Positions 53,893 through 61,694 of a DNA stretch of 64,000 nt are shown here, piece after piece. The position numbers were made by a program, and so were the translations under genes. The notes beneath the pieces are model-generated. The model was not told the origin of the DNA, searched no databases, and was given only the letters and a program-made list of their open reading frames with translations. The number at the start of each line of letters is the position of its first letter. Positions within the stretch are counted from its first letter, which is position 1. The DNA is from Lysinibacillus fusiformis. GTDB lineage: Bacteria > Bacillota > Bacilli > Bacillales_A > Planococcaceae. The DNA lies in assembly GCF_016925635.1 (NCBI RefSeq), contig NZ_CP070490.1:2796001-2860000 (forward strand), in the 5' to 3' direction.

Positions 53893-55050
53893 ATGTTAGA
53901 ATTTGATACAAGTGTTGATGAACTTGCAGTAATAAAGGTCATAGGTGTTGGTGGCGGCGGTAACAACGCTGTCAATCGAATGATAGAACATGGTGTACAA
54001 GGTGTTGACTTTATCGCGGTTAACACGGATGCACAGGCATTAAATTTATCCAAAGCGGAAGTGAGGCTACAAATTGGGGCTAAATTAACGCGTGGATTAG
54101 GTGCAGGTGCAAATCCTGAAGTAGGAAAAAAAGCTGCAGAAGAGAGCAGAGAGCAGCTAGAAGAGGTTTTACGAGGTGCAGATATGGTATTCGTGACTGC
54201 TGGTATGGGCGGTGGAACGGGTACTGGTGCAGCGCCAGTGATTGCACAAATTGCTCGTGAATTGGGAGCTCTTACAGTAGGTGTTGTAACACGTCCATTC
54301 ACTTTTGAAGGTCGTAAGCGTCAAACACAAGCAATCGGTGGAATTGGCGGTATGAAAGAATCAGTGGACACATTGATTGTGATACCAAACGACAAGCTAT
54401 TACAAATAGTTGATAAATCAACGCCAATGTTAGAAGCCTTTAGAGAAGCCGATAATGTTTTACGTCAAGGTGTACAAGGTATTTCAGATTTAATTGCTAC
54501 ACCTGGTCTTATTAACTTAGACTTTGCAGACGTGAAAACGATTATGTCTAACAAAGGTTCAGCCTTAATGGGAATTGGTATCGCAACAGGCGAAAACCGA
54601 GCTTCTGAAGCGGCGAAGAAAGCTATCTCAAGTCCATTGCTTGAATCATCCATTGATGGCGCTAAAGGTGTTCTTATGAACATCACAGGTGGTTCAAATC
54701 TTAGCTTATTTGAAGTACAAGAAGCGGCAGATATCGTAGCTTCAGCGTCAGATGAAGAGGTAAATATGATTTTCGGTTCTGTCATTAATGAAAATCTTAA
54801 AGATGAAATCATTGTTACGGTCATTGCGACAGGCTTCACAGAGGAAGCTTTACAGCAACAACGCCCTACAGCAAAACCGACACTTAACATGAACAGACAA
54901 TCTGCTCCACAGCAACAAGCACCAATTCGTGAACAACGACAAGAAATGCATGTTCAACATGAGCAGCCACGTCAAAATCAGCAAAATTATGCACAGGATG
55001 ACATGCTTGAGGTTCCTGCATTTTTACGTAACCGCAAAAATCGTGGTTAA
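53893..55050 (+). CDS. ftsZ: Cell division protein FtsZ
   Basis: 385 residues. Tubulin-like GTPase: [16 protein letters not shown], tubulin signature GGGTGTG (106-112), T7 loop with [11 protein letters not shown], a Gln-rich linker (about 325-370), and the C-terminal peptide [16 protein letters not shown] that binds FtsA, SepF and other partners. RBS GGGAGGAAAAAG. 53 bases after ftsA, with a perfect terminator behind it. Confidence 0.98.
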   Translation: MLEFDTSVDELAVIKVIGVGGGGNNAVNRMIEHGVQGVDFIAVNTDAQALNLSKAEVRLQIGAKLTRGLGAGANPEVGKKAAEESREQLEEVLRGADMVFVTAGMGGGTGTGAAPVIAQIARELGALTVGVVTRPFTFEGRKRQTQAIGGIGGMKESVDTLIVIPNDKLLQIVDKSTPMLEAFREADNVLRQGVQGISDLIATPGLINLDFADVKTIMSNKGSALMGIGIATGENRASEAAKKAISSPLLESSIDGAKGVLMNITGGSNLSLFEVQEAADIVASASDEEVNMIFGSVINENLKDEIIVTVIATGFTEEALQQQRPTAKPTLNMNRQSAPQQQAPIREQRQEMHVQHEQPRQNQQNYAQDDMLEVPAFLRNRKNRG

Positions 55051-55060
55051 CTAACTTCTA

Positions 55061-55099
55061 AAAAGCTCGTATTTTACATATGTAAAATACGAGCTTTTT
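55061..55099 (+). terminator. Terminator after ftsZ
   Basis: Perfect 19-base inverted repeat AAAAGCTCGTATTTTACAT and its complement, with essentially no loop, then T-run; ends the dcw transcript. Confidence 0.93.
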
Positions 55100-55143
55100 A
55101 TATTGGCTGTCATGATGTTCAAATGTGTAAGGAAACCATGTTT

Positions 55144-55206
55144 TTTGTCAAAACATTTTTAGGAAATGATGCGATTGTTTGACAATATTTGTGGGAGTAA
55201 CGTGCT
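55144..55206 (+). promoter_or_regulatory. spoIIG promoter with Spo0A boxes and wide spacer
   Basis: TTTGTCAAA (55144-55152) and inverted TTTGACAA (55178-55185) both resemble the Spo0A box. A consensus -35 TTGACA (55179-55184) overlaps the second box. A plausible -10 TAACTT (55206-55211) follows after a 21-base gap, close to the unusual 22-base spacing known for the SigA/Spo0A-activated spoIIG promoter of B. subtilis. Confidence 0.65.
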
Positions 55207-55232
55207 AACTTTGTAAGTAGGAGGCGGCTGTT

Positions 55233-56066
55233 ATGTATGGAGAATGGCTGGTGCTCATTAATACGCTTTTTAATCTAGCGATACTCACGTTTACGGCAAG
55301 AGTAACAGGAGTCCTTGTAAAAAATTTAAGATTATTAATGAGTTCTATTTGTAGTAGTTTTGTAGCTGTCATTGGCGGTCAAATGCTGTGGACGACAATT
55401 CTTAGTTTTATATTGTTAATTGGTATAGCGTTTCACTTCAAGATTCGAAGTTTTCAGAAGCAAGGACCGATTGTGTTAACAGCAACGATCGTTATTGGCG
55501 GATTGTTAACAGCTCTACAACCTTTTTTAAAAAATCTTTCTGCCACCCATTTCATTATGATTTGCTTTTTGCTTGCCGTTTTAAATCTTGTTGCATTTTA
55601 TAAGCAATGGGGTTTTGTAAAGTTAGAACGCTTAAGTGGTCAATTTGTATTTGATACAACTTTAACAATCTTTGGGGCAAAGATACCACTTTCTGCCTTT
55701 GTAGACACAGGAAATCAAGCCATTGAGCCATTATCAGGAAAACCGGTTCATTTCGTTTCCTATACTGCTTTGAGGCCACATTTACCTTCAGCGTTCCGGG
55801 AATCATTAATGGAATGGCAAGAAACAGATCCGTACAATGTATCTATGTTTTCAGAAGATTATCAGCGTTATATACGATTTATTCATGTCAATACCGTACA
55901 ACAGCAAACCGTTGTCCTTGGTTTTCGCTTTGATGAGTGGCATATAAAGGGGGAGCCATCGCAAGTGAAAATGAATGAATATATCGTTTTAACCAAAAAA
56001 GCTAAAAATTTTCCACATAGCACAGCAGCAATTTTACATTTTTCAGCGCTTTCAAATAACTCATAG
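55233..56066 (+). CDS. spoIIGA: SpoIIGA, pro-SigE processing aspartyl protease
   Basis: 277 residues. Five N-terminal membrane helices (about 1-130) and a C-terminal protease domain with catalytic Asp158 in [18 protein letters not shown]. In the mother cell membrane it cleaves the pro-sequence of SigE after a forespore signal (SpoIIR). GTAGGAGG before ATG 55233. sigE follows after 13 bases. Confidence 0.95.
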   Translation: MYGEWLVLINTLFNLAILTFTARVTGVLVKNLRLLMSSICSSFVAVIGGQMLWTTILSFILLIGIAFHFKIRSFQKQGPIVLTATIVIGGLLTALQPFLKNLSATHFIMICFLLAVLNLVAFYKQWGFVKLERLSGQFVFDTTLTIFGAKIPLSAFVDTGNQAIEPLSGKPVHFVSYTALRPHLPSAFRESLMEWQETDPYNVSMFSEDYQRYIRFIHVNTVQQQTVVLGFRFDEWHIKGEPSQVKMNEYIVLTKKAKNFPHSTAAILHFSALSNNS

Positions 56067-56079
56067 AGGGGGAGAACTA

Positions 56080-56787
56080 TTGCTTCTTAGGCTACTTGCT
56101 AGCTTGAAAAAATTATGGAGTAAGTTTCGGAGTCGTGAAACGTACTATATAGGGGGAAATGATTCATTGCCAGTGCCATTAAGTCGAGAAGAAGAAGTTA
56201 CAGTCATTGCATCCTTTATGAACGGTGATTTACGAGCTAGAGACACACTAATTGAACGTAATTTACGTCTTGTTGTTTATATTGCTAGACGTTTTGATAA
56301 TACGGGAACGCCAATCGAAGATTTAATTAGCATTGGCTCCATTGGCTTAATAAAGGCGATTGAGACGTTCAATACGGATAAAAATATTAAGCTAGCAACA
56401 TACGCATCACGCTGCATTGAAAATGAAATTTTAATGCATTTACGAAAAACAAGTCGTATGAAGGGTGAAGTTTCCTTAGATGAGCCACTAAACTCTGATG
56501 CAGATGGAAATGAATTATTACTGTCAGATATTTTAGGAACAGAAGAGCATATTATTCTAGACAATGTGGAGAAGAAAATTGAACGTCAGCACATGTTCCA
56601 TGCTATTAATTTACTAGGTGCGCGTGAACGATATATTATGGAATGTCGCTTTGGTCTCAATGGAAAAGTTGAAATGACACAAAAAGAAGTGGCAGATCAT
56701 TTAGGCATATCGCAATCATATATTTCCCGTTTAGAAAAGAAAATTATTCAAGATTTACGTGAAAATTTAAATCAGCCAATTTCGTAG
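56080..56787 (+). CDS. sigE: Sporulation sigma factor SigE (pro-form)
   Basis: 235 residues from TTG 56080 (AGAGGGGGAG upstream). The first about 27 residues ([17 protein letters not shown], basic amphipathic) are the pro-sequence that tethers it to the membrane; cleavage is expected near YYIGG. Then region 2 ([32 protein letters not shown]) and region 4 HTH ([24 protein letters not shown]). Early mother-cell sigma factor. Confidence 0.97.
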   Translation: MLLRLLASLKKLWSKFRSRETYYIGGNDSLPVPLSREEEVTVIASFMNGDLRARDTLIERNLRLVVYIARRFDNTGTPIEDLISIGSIGLIKAIETFNTDKNIKLATYASRCIENEILMHLRKTSRMKGEVSLDEPLNSDADGNELLLSDILGTEEHIILDNVEKKIERQHMFHAINLLGARERYIMECRFGLNGKVEMTQKEVADHLGISQSYISRLEKKIIQDLRENLNQPIS

Positions 56788-56829
56788 AAAGGGAAAATTA
56801 ACCTACCTAAAATTGGTCGCAGCTTTTTT

Positions 56830-56857
56830 GCATATTCTTGTTTCTCTCGGACAAACT
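56830..56857 (+). promoter_or_regulatory. SigF/SigG-like promoter of sigG
   Basis: GCATA (56830-56834), 14-base spacer, GGACAAACT (56849-56857); resembles the forespore SigF pattern GYATA ... GGNNANNNT. Lies 45 bases before the start codon. Confidence 0.5.
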
Positions 56858-56901
56858 GATGTCACGGTTTAGTCAGAGAATAACATCCGGAGGAATCGAA
56901 T

Positions 56902-57675
56902 ATGCGAACAAAAGTAGATCTTTGCGGCTTAGATACATCGACTTTGCCAATTCTAAAGCACGAGGAAATGAAGGAACTCTTCATCCGGTTACAAGCTGGA
57001 GAAACTGAGATTAGAGAAGAGCTTGTCATGTGCAATTTAAGGTTAGTGCTTAGTATTGTCGGTAGATTTGCCTATAGAGGTGAACAGGCAGATGATTTAT
57101 TTCAAGTGGGCTGTATTGGCCTCATGAAAGCCATTGATCATTTTGATTTAAAGCATAATGTACGATTTTCGACATATGCTGTACCAATGATTATTGGTGA
57201 AATTCGTCGCCATCTGCGTGATCATCATGCATTGCGTGTATCTCGTTCTCTAAGAGATATAGCTTATAAGGCAATGCAGGCAAAAGAGCAATGGATAACC
57301 GATAATTTGCGTGAACCAACGATTGAAGAAATTGCTGAGATGATTGACATGAAAAAGGAAGATGTTTTATTTGCTTTAGATGCCATTCAAGATCCAGTTT
57401 CATTACAAGAGCCCATTTATTCAGATGGCGGAGATGCTGTTTATATGATGGACCAATTACGAGATGATGATGTATCTGAGGATCAATGGGTTGCCTATGT
57501 GTCGGTAAAGGAAAGCTTGCAAAAGCTAGATGAACGTCAGCAAATGATCGTTGCCAAACGATTTTATTATGGAGAGACCCAAACTGAAATTGCCAAAGAA
57601 CTTGGGATTTCTCAAGCACAAATTTCACGTCTTGAAAAAAATGCAATTGAAACAATGCAAAAAGATTACAAATAA
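56902..57675 (+). CDS. sigG: Late forespore sigma factor SigG
   Basis: 257 residues (B. subtilis 260). N-terminal RTKVDLCGLDTSTLPIL, region 2 (CNLRLVLSIVGRFAYRGEQADDLFQVGCIGLMKAIDHFD), region 3 (VSRSLRDIAYKA) and region 4 HTH (QTEIAKELGISQAQISRLEKNAIE). Directs late forespore genes. Follows sigE as spoIIIG does in B. subtilis; RBS CCGGAGGA. Confidence 0.97.
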   Translation: MRTKVDLCGLDTSTLPILKHEEMKELFIRLQAGETEIREELVMCNLRLVLSIVGRFAYRGEQADDLFQVGCIGLMKAIDHFDLKHNVRFSTYAVPMIIGEIRRHLRDHHALRVSRSLRDIAYKAMQAKEQWITDNLREPTIEEIAEMIDMKKEDVLFALDAIQDPVSLQEPIYSDGGDAVYMMDQLRDDDVSEDQWVAYVSVKESLQKLDERQQMIVAKRFYYGETQTEIAKELGISQAQISRLEKNAIETMQKDYK

Positions 57676-57711
57676 AAAAATGCGCATCGTATTATTCGGT
57701 GCGCATTTTAT
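57676..57711 (+). terminator. Terminator after sigG
   Basis: AAATGCGCATCG / CGGTGCGCATTT stem with A- and T-runs. Confidence 0.88.
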
Positions 57712-57809
57712 CTTCATTCAATCAACAAGTGATACATAAATATAAAGTAACAGCAAAGTTTGATGGTAGAAATGAATGTACGAAAGTAAACAATAGAGGA
57801 GGTATGTCA

Positions 57810-58046
57810 TTGCGTTTTTCGATGTTACAACAAAAAGAAGTCATTGAAGCAGGAAATGGACGATTTATAGGCTTTGTGATAGATGCCGAAGTATCAAAAG
57901 AAACGGGCTATGTGACAGCATTTTTGATTGCAGAGCCTCGCAAATATCTTGGTTTTTTTAAAGGCGAAGAGTCTGTGAGAAAAGTCTATATGAAGGATGT
58001 GCTTGTCGTTGGCAAGGATGTCATTTTAGTCAAAGCACTTTCCTAA
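57810..58046 (+). CDS. ylmC: YlmC/YmxH family PRC-barrel protein
   Basis: 78 residues. PRC-barrel-like beta protein (MLQQKEVIEAGNGRFIGFVIDAEVSKETGYVTAFLIAEP). GAGGAGG ends one base before ATG 57804 but seven bases before TTG 57810, so TTG is the better start. Small sporulation-associated family of unknown role, placed after sigG in B. subtilis. The ylmA gene (between sigG and ylmC) and ylmD (after it) are absent here. Confidence 0.85.
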   Translation: MRFSMLQQKEVIEAGNGRFIGFVIDAEVSKETGYVTAFLIAEPRKYLGFFKGEESVRKVYMKDVLVVGKDVILVKALS

Positions 58047-58165
58047 AACATATGGTCAATAAAATTGTGAGGATTGTATGCTGACATAGGTCAGGCTATT
58101 CATTGATAAATCAAGCATTGCTTGTTACAATAAAAGAAACTATTGTTGTAAAGTTGGGAAAAACA

Positions 58166-58870
58166 GTGACAAAAATCTTAACAAATTTAAACAAACTAAA
58201 TGATTTAATAACAGCAGCAGAAAAAAAAGGGAATCGTGAGGGCGATAAAGTCCAAATAATTGCGGTGACGAAGGAAGTTTCTGTTGAAAGAACGCAAGAA
58301 GCAATTGAAGCAGGACTCACTCATTTAGGTGAAAATAGACCAGAAGGTTTACATCGTAAAATTACTGAGATTCATGCTGATGTACACTGGCATTATATTG
58401 GGTCGCTTCAAACACGTAAAGTAAAACAAGTGATTAACAGCATTGATTATTTACACTCCTTAGATCGTTTGAGTTTGGCAGAAGAAATTGAAAAAAGAGC
58501 AGATCAACCTGTTAAATGTTTTGTACAAGTAAATGTTTCTGGCGAAGATTCAAAACATGGTTTAACTATCGAAGAAGTTTTGCCTTTTGTAGAAGCCTTA
58601 AAAGGTTTTACAAAGATTCAAGTTGTAGGTTTAATGACAATGGCACCAAACACCGAAAACGAAGCAATCATTCGCTCTGTTTTCAAGCAATTAAAACAAT
58701 GTCAACAGCAAATAGCCGAGCAAGGATTCGCACACGCACCTTGTACCGAGTTATCAATGGGCATGTCTAATGACTTTGAAATTGCGGTAGAGGAAGGGGC
58801 TACTTTTGTTCGAGTCGGAACGGCTCTTGTTGGAAATGAAAGAGGGGAACAGGATGAGCATGAAAAATAA
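58166..58870 (+). CDS. ylmE: YggS family pyridoxal-phosphate homeostasis protein (YlmE)
   Basis: 234 residues from GTG 58166, which aligns with the B. subtilis YlmE start; the upstream frame to 58103 has no ribosome site, and the GTG has only a weak one (TTGGGA). PLP-binding Lys in [61 protein letters not shown]: the full YggS/PROSC signature. Alanine-racemase-like barrel without known enzymatic activity. It overlaps sepF by 17 bases. Confidence 0.92.
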   Translation: MTKILTNLNKLNDLITAAEKKGNREGDKVQIIAVTKEVSVERTQEAIEAGLTHLGENRPEGLHRKITEIHADVHWHYIGSLQTRKVKQVINSIDYLHSLDRLSLAEEIEKRADQPVKCFVQVNVSGEDSKHGLTIEEVLPFVEALKGFTKIQVVGLMTMAPNTENEAIIRSVFKQLKQCQQQIAEQGFAHAPCTELSMGMSNDFEIAVEEGATFVRVGTALVGNERGEQDEHEK

Positions 58871-59351
58871 GATTAAAAACTTCTTTTACCTTGAAGAAGA
58901 ATTAGAAGAAGAAATCACGCAAGCTCCTATTCAGCAACAACAACCCATACAACAACAGCAACCGATTCATTCAGTAAAGCCTAAAAAAATGATGAAAGAA
59001 CGTAAAGCACCTATTCATGAAATTGTGCCACAAAGTTCAGCAACTCCTAATAACATTGTCAGTTTGCAGGCAGCTATGAGTTCTAAGGGAGCAAAAGTTG
59101 TTTTAATAGAACCCAGAGTTTATGCAGAAGCACAGGATATCGCAGAGCATTTAAAAAATAAGCGTGCAACAATCGTTAATTTACAACGTATTGAACGAGA
59201 GCAAGGTAAACGCATTATTGATTTTTTAAGTGGCACAGTCTATGCTCTTGCTGGGGATATTCAACGTATCGGTAAGGATATTTTCCTGTGTACGCCAGAT
59301 AATGTAGAAGTGACTGGTGAAATTACAAACTTTATTTTAGACGATAATTAA
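58854..59351 (+). CDS. sepF: Cell division protein SepF
   Basis: 165 residues from ATG 58854 (AAGAGGGGAA upstream). N-terminal membrane-targeting amphipathic helix ([18 protein letters not shown]), a Gln-rich linker ([15 protein letters not shown]), and the SepF core (about 85-160; [29 protein letters not shown]). Forms rings that bundle FtsZ and act as an alternative membrane anchor. Confidence 0.95.
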   Translation: MSMKNKIKNFFYLEEELEEEITQAPIQQQQPIQQQQPIHSVKPKKMMKERKAPIHEIVPQSSATPNNIVSLQAAMSSKGAKVVLIEPRVYAEAQDIAEHLKNKRATIVNLQRIEREQGKRIIDFLSGTVYALAGDIQRIGKDIFLCTPDNVEVTGEITNFILDDN

Positions 59352-59371
59352 TAGCGAGGATTGTAGTTTAT

Positions 59372-59653
59372 ATGACTTTTCTTTTAATACTTAGTTATGT
59401 ATCATTAGCATTTAAGATTTATTCATTTATGCTAATTGCATATATCTTAATGTCTTGGGTGCCTGCCGCTCAAAATTCAGCCATTGGTCGAATGCTTGAA
59501 AAAGTATGTGAGCCATATTTAGGGATTTTTAGGAAGTTTATTCCGCCGCTTGGTATGATTGATATTTCTCCAATTGTGGCCATCTTTATGCTGAATTTTA
59601 TAGAAAGAGGGCTTTATATAGTCATTCAGAAAATATATTTTATGTTCGCTTAG
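59372..59653 (+). CDS. ylmG: YggT family membrane protein YlmG
   Basis: 93 residues with two helix pairs; SWVPAAQNSAIGRMLEKVCEPYLGIFRKFIPPLGMIDISPIVA is the YggT signature. Linked to division/nucleoid or membrane organisation in several bacteria and plastids; mechanism unknown. Follows sepF as in B. subtilis. Confidence 0.93.
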   Translation: MTFLLILSYVSLAFKIYSFMLIAYILMSWVPAAQNSAIGRMLEKVCEPYLGIFRKFIPPLGMIDISPIVAIFMLNFIERGLYIVIQKIYFMFA

Positions 59654-59657
59654 AAGT

Positions 59658-59687
59658 AAATCCTCACGTTTTAGTGGGGATTTTTTA
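59658..59687 (+). terminator. Terminator after ylmG
   Basis: AAATCCTCAC / GTGGGGATTT stem (one G-U) and T-run. Confidence 0.82.
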
Positions 59688-59852
59688 TTTATTTTGATGC
59701 AACACGAAGTATCAAGTAAAAAAGAATTACTCCGCTACTAAAGCGACTAATAAAAAATTTTTAAAACAATGATGTCCAAACGTCATTAATTGGGAATACT
59801 AAGTTTCCAACTAACAAAGCAAAACGGAACTAGTGAAAGAGGAGACAACAAG

Positions 59853-60641
59853 ATGGAACACTTAATCCAGCATTTTCGAAAAGAAGAACAACCCTTTATT
59901 GAACAGGTAATAAGTTGGCAACGTGAGGTGGAAGATCGTTATGCGCCTAAGCTGACAGATTTTCTTGATCCAAGACAACGTTTTATTGTGACCTCTATTA
60001 TCGGGCAGGATGATACGCTGAAAACGGCATGCACAGGTTTATTTGATGGAGCAGAAAGGCAGCGTATGCTCATTTTTCCTACTTACTATGAAGCGACAGA
60101 AGAAGACTTTCAGTTGGTGGCATTTACGATTCAATATCCTGTGAAATTTGTTCAATTACGACATCCTGATGTTTTAGGTGCATTGCTATCATTAGGTTTA
60201 AACCGTGGTAAATTTGGCGATATTCGAGTTAATGATTACCAGGTGCAATTCATTGTAGCTCAGGAGGTAGCAGAATATGTTCGTTTACATTTAACGGGTA
60301 TTGGTAAAGTAAAGGTGCATATTGAGTCTTTAAAAGAACCGGATTCCCTTATTGTAAATGAGGAAGAATGGTTGGAGGAATCTCATACGGTATCTTCGAT
60401 GCGTTTAGATGTAATTATTGCGACTGTCTTAAATGTATCACGCCAAAAAGCTCAAGCTTTCATTACTGGGAAAAAAGTACGTGTTAATTGGACAGAACGA
60501 GACACAGTTGCTTTTGAATTACAAGAGGGAGATATTTTATCGATACGAGGAAGTGGTCGTGTGAAAATTATTATGACTGAAGGCCGAACAAAAAAAGATA
60601 AAATCCGTCTACAAGTCGGTCGATTGGCCCAAAAAAGCTGA
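59853..60641 (+). CDS. ylmH: YlmH, S4-domain RNA-binding protein
   Basis: 262 residues from ATG 59853 (GAAAGAGGAG upstream). An N-terminal domain with FLDPRQRFIVTSIIGQ and HPDVLGALLSLGLNRGKFGDI, and a C-terminal S4 domain (about 180-245; MRLDVIIATVLNVSRQKAQAFITGKKVRVNW). YlmH has been reported to associate with stalled 50S-peptidyl-tRNA complexes and aid ribosome quality control in B. subtilis. Position upstream of divIVA is conserved. Confidence 0.93.
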   Translation: MEHLIQHFRKEEQPFIEQVISWQREVEDRYAPKLTDFLDPRQRFIVTSIIGQDDTLKTACTGLFDGAERQRMLIFPTYYEATEEDFQLVAFTIQYPVKFVQLRHPDVLGALLSLGLNRGKFGDIRVNDYQVQFIVAQEVAEYVRLHLTGIGKVKVHIESLKEPDSLIVNEEEWLEESHTVSSMRLDVIIATVLNVSRQKAQAFITGKKVRVNWTERDTVAFELQEGDILSIRGSGRVKIIMTEGRTKKDKIRLQVGRLAQKS

Positions 60642-60736
60642 AAGTGAAGTAAATTTCATTAATTTTTACTGCTAAGTTGTCGGAACAATTGTATAATAGG
60701 AATTACGAATGTACATGTAAAGGAGAGAAGGATTGT

Positions 60737-61261
60737 ATGCCATTATCACCTATTGATATACATAATAAGGAGTTTACAAAAGCCTTCAGAGGCTATGCTG
60801 AAGATGAAGTAAATGAATTTTTAGATCAGATTATTAAAGACTATGAAATTCTGCTTCGTGAAAAAAAAGAAGTTGATAAACAATTAGAGATGGCCTTAGA
60901 ACAAGCGAGACATTTTAACTCCTTAGAAGAAACTTTGCAGAAGTCTATTGTCGTTGCACAAGAAGCGGCTGATGAAGTGCGAAGAAACTCTCAAAAAGAG
61001 GCGAAGCTCATTGTAAAAGAAGCTGAAAAAAATGCTGATCGAATTGTCAATGAAGCTTTGACGAAGGCTCGTAAGGTGACGATTGAAATTGATGAGCTTA
61101 AAAAGCAATCTAAGGTATTCCGTAATCGTTTCAAGATGCTTGTAGAAGCACAGCTTGATTTACTTAATGCAGATGACTGGGATCATTTGCTGCAATATGA
61201 TATTGATTTAACAGAAATTCAAGCATCTGTTGAGGAAGCACAGGATTCTGAAGATATTTAA
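60737..61261 (+). CDS. divIVA: Cell division/polarity protein DivIVA
   Basis: 174 residues from ATG 60737 (AAAGGAGAGAAGG upstream). N-terminal lipid-binding domain MPLSPIDIHNKEFTKAFRGY with the conserved Phe-Arg pair, then a long coiled coil (about 25-150). Senses negative membrane curvature at poles and septa; in sporulators it anchors MinJ/MinCD and the chromosome through RacA. A TATAAT -10 at 60692-60697 precedes it; the -35 is unclear. Confidence 0.95.
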   Translation: MPLSPIDIHNKEFTKAFRGYAEDEVNEFLDQIIKDYEILLREKKEVDKQLEMALEQARHFNSLEETLQKSIVVAQEAADEVRRNSQKEAKLIVKEAEKNADRIVNEALTKARKVTIEIDELKKQSKVFRNRFKMLVEAQLDLLNADDWDHLLQYDIDLTEIQASVEEAQDSEDI

Positions 61262-61351
61262 CTTTTCTTTTTAATTGTTGCAATTGACAAATGAAACTTG
61301 ACGCGATTGTTTGAATTTCATATACTTTGTAATAGTAATTATTTTGAACAG

Positions 61352-61602
61352 ATATGCATAAAAGCAGAGACGAAGACAGTATTTGTTAGGCGTTGTTAAG
61401 CGATTTGGGGACAGTGAGAGCCCAAACATACAACTAGCATTGAACATCACTTCTGAGCTAAATAACTGAAAAAAGTAGGTTATTTCGTGATGCACGACGT
61501 TAAATGTGCTTTTAAGAGGTAGTGCAATTTTTTTGTGCTACAAGTAGGGTGGTACCGCGAGTAGAAGCTTCTCGTCCCTTAGTGGGATTGAGGGCTTTTT
61601 TT
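61352..61602 (+). promoter_or_regulatory. T-box riboswitch, isoleucine-specific, leader of ileS
   Basis: The T-box core AGGGTGGTACCGCG is at 61546-61559. Upstream Stem I holds an AGAGA/GA-rich segment and a candidate specifier ATC followed by A (61446-61449), matching tRNA-Ile. The downstream terminator CTCGTCCC ... GGGATTGAGGG with T-run competes with the antiterminator formed around the T-box. Uncharged tRNA-Ile should switch ileS on. Confidence 0.93.
61571..61602 (+). terminator. T-box-controlled terminator before ileS
   Basis: CTCGTCCCTTAGTGGGATTGAGGG region and seven T residues; the usual T-box terminator form. Confidence 0.88.
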
Positions 61603-61694
61603 GTTTGTTCCCGAATCGTTTTAGATAAGTTTGCCAATAACTGTCGTATGAGAAGAATGTCTACCTGTTTATGTAAAATAAAGGAGGAATTTTA

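Noticed and set aside
60677-60697. TTGTCG ... TATAAT before divIVA as a SigA promoter
   Set aside because: The spacer would be only nine bases; the -10 may be real but this -35 is not.
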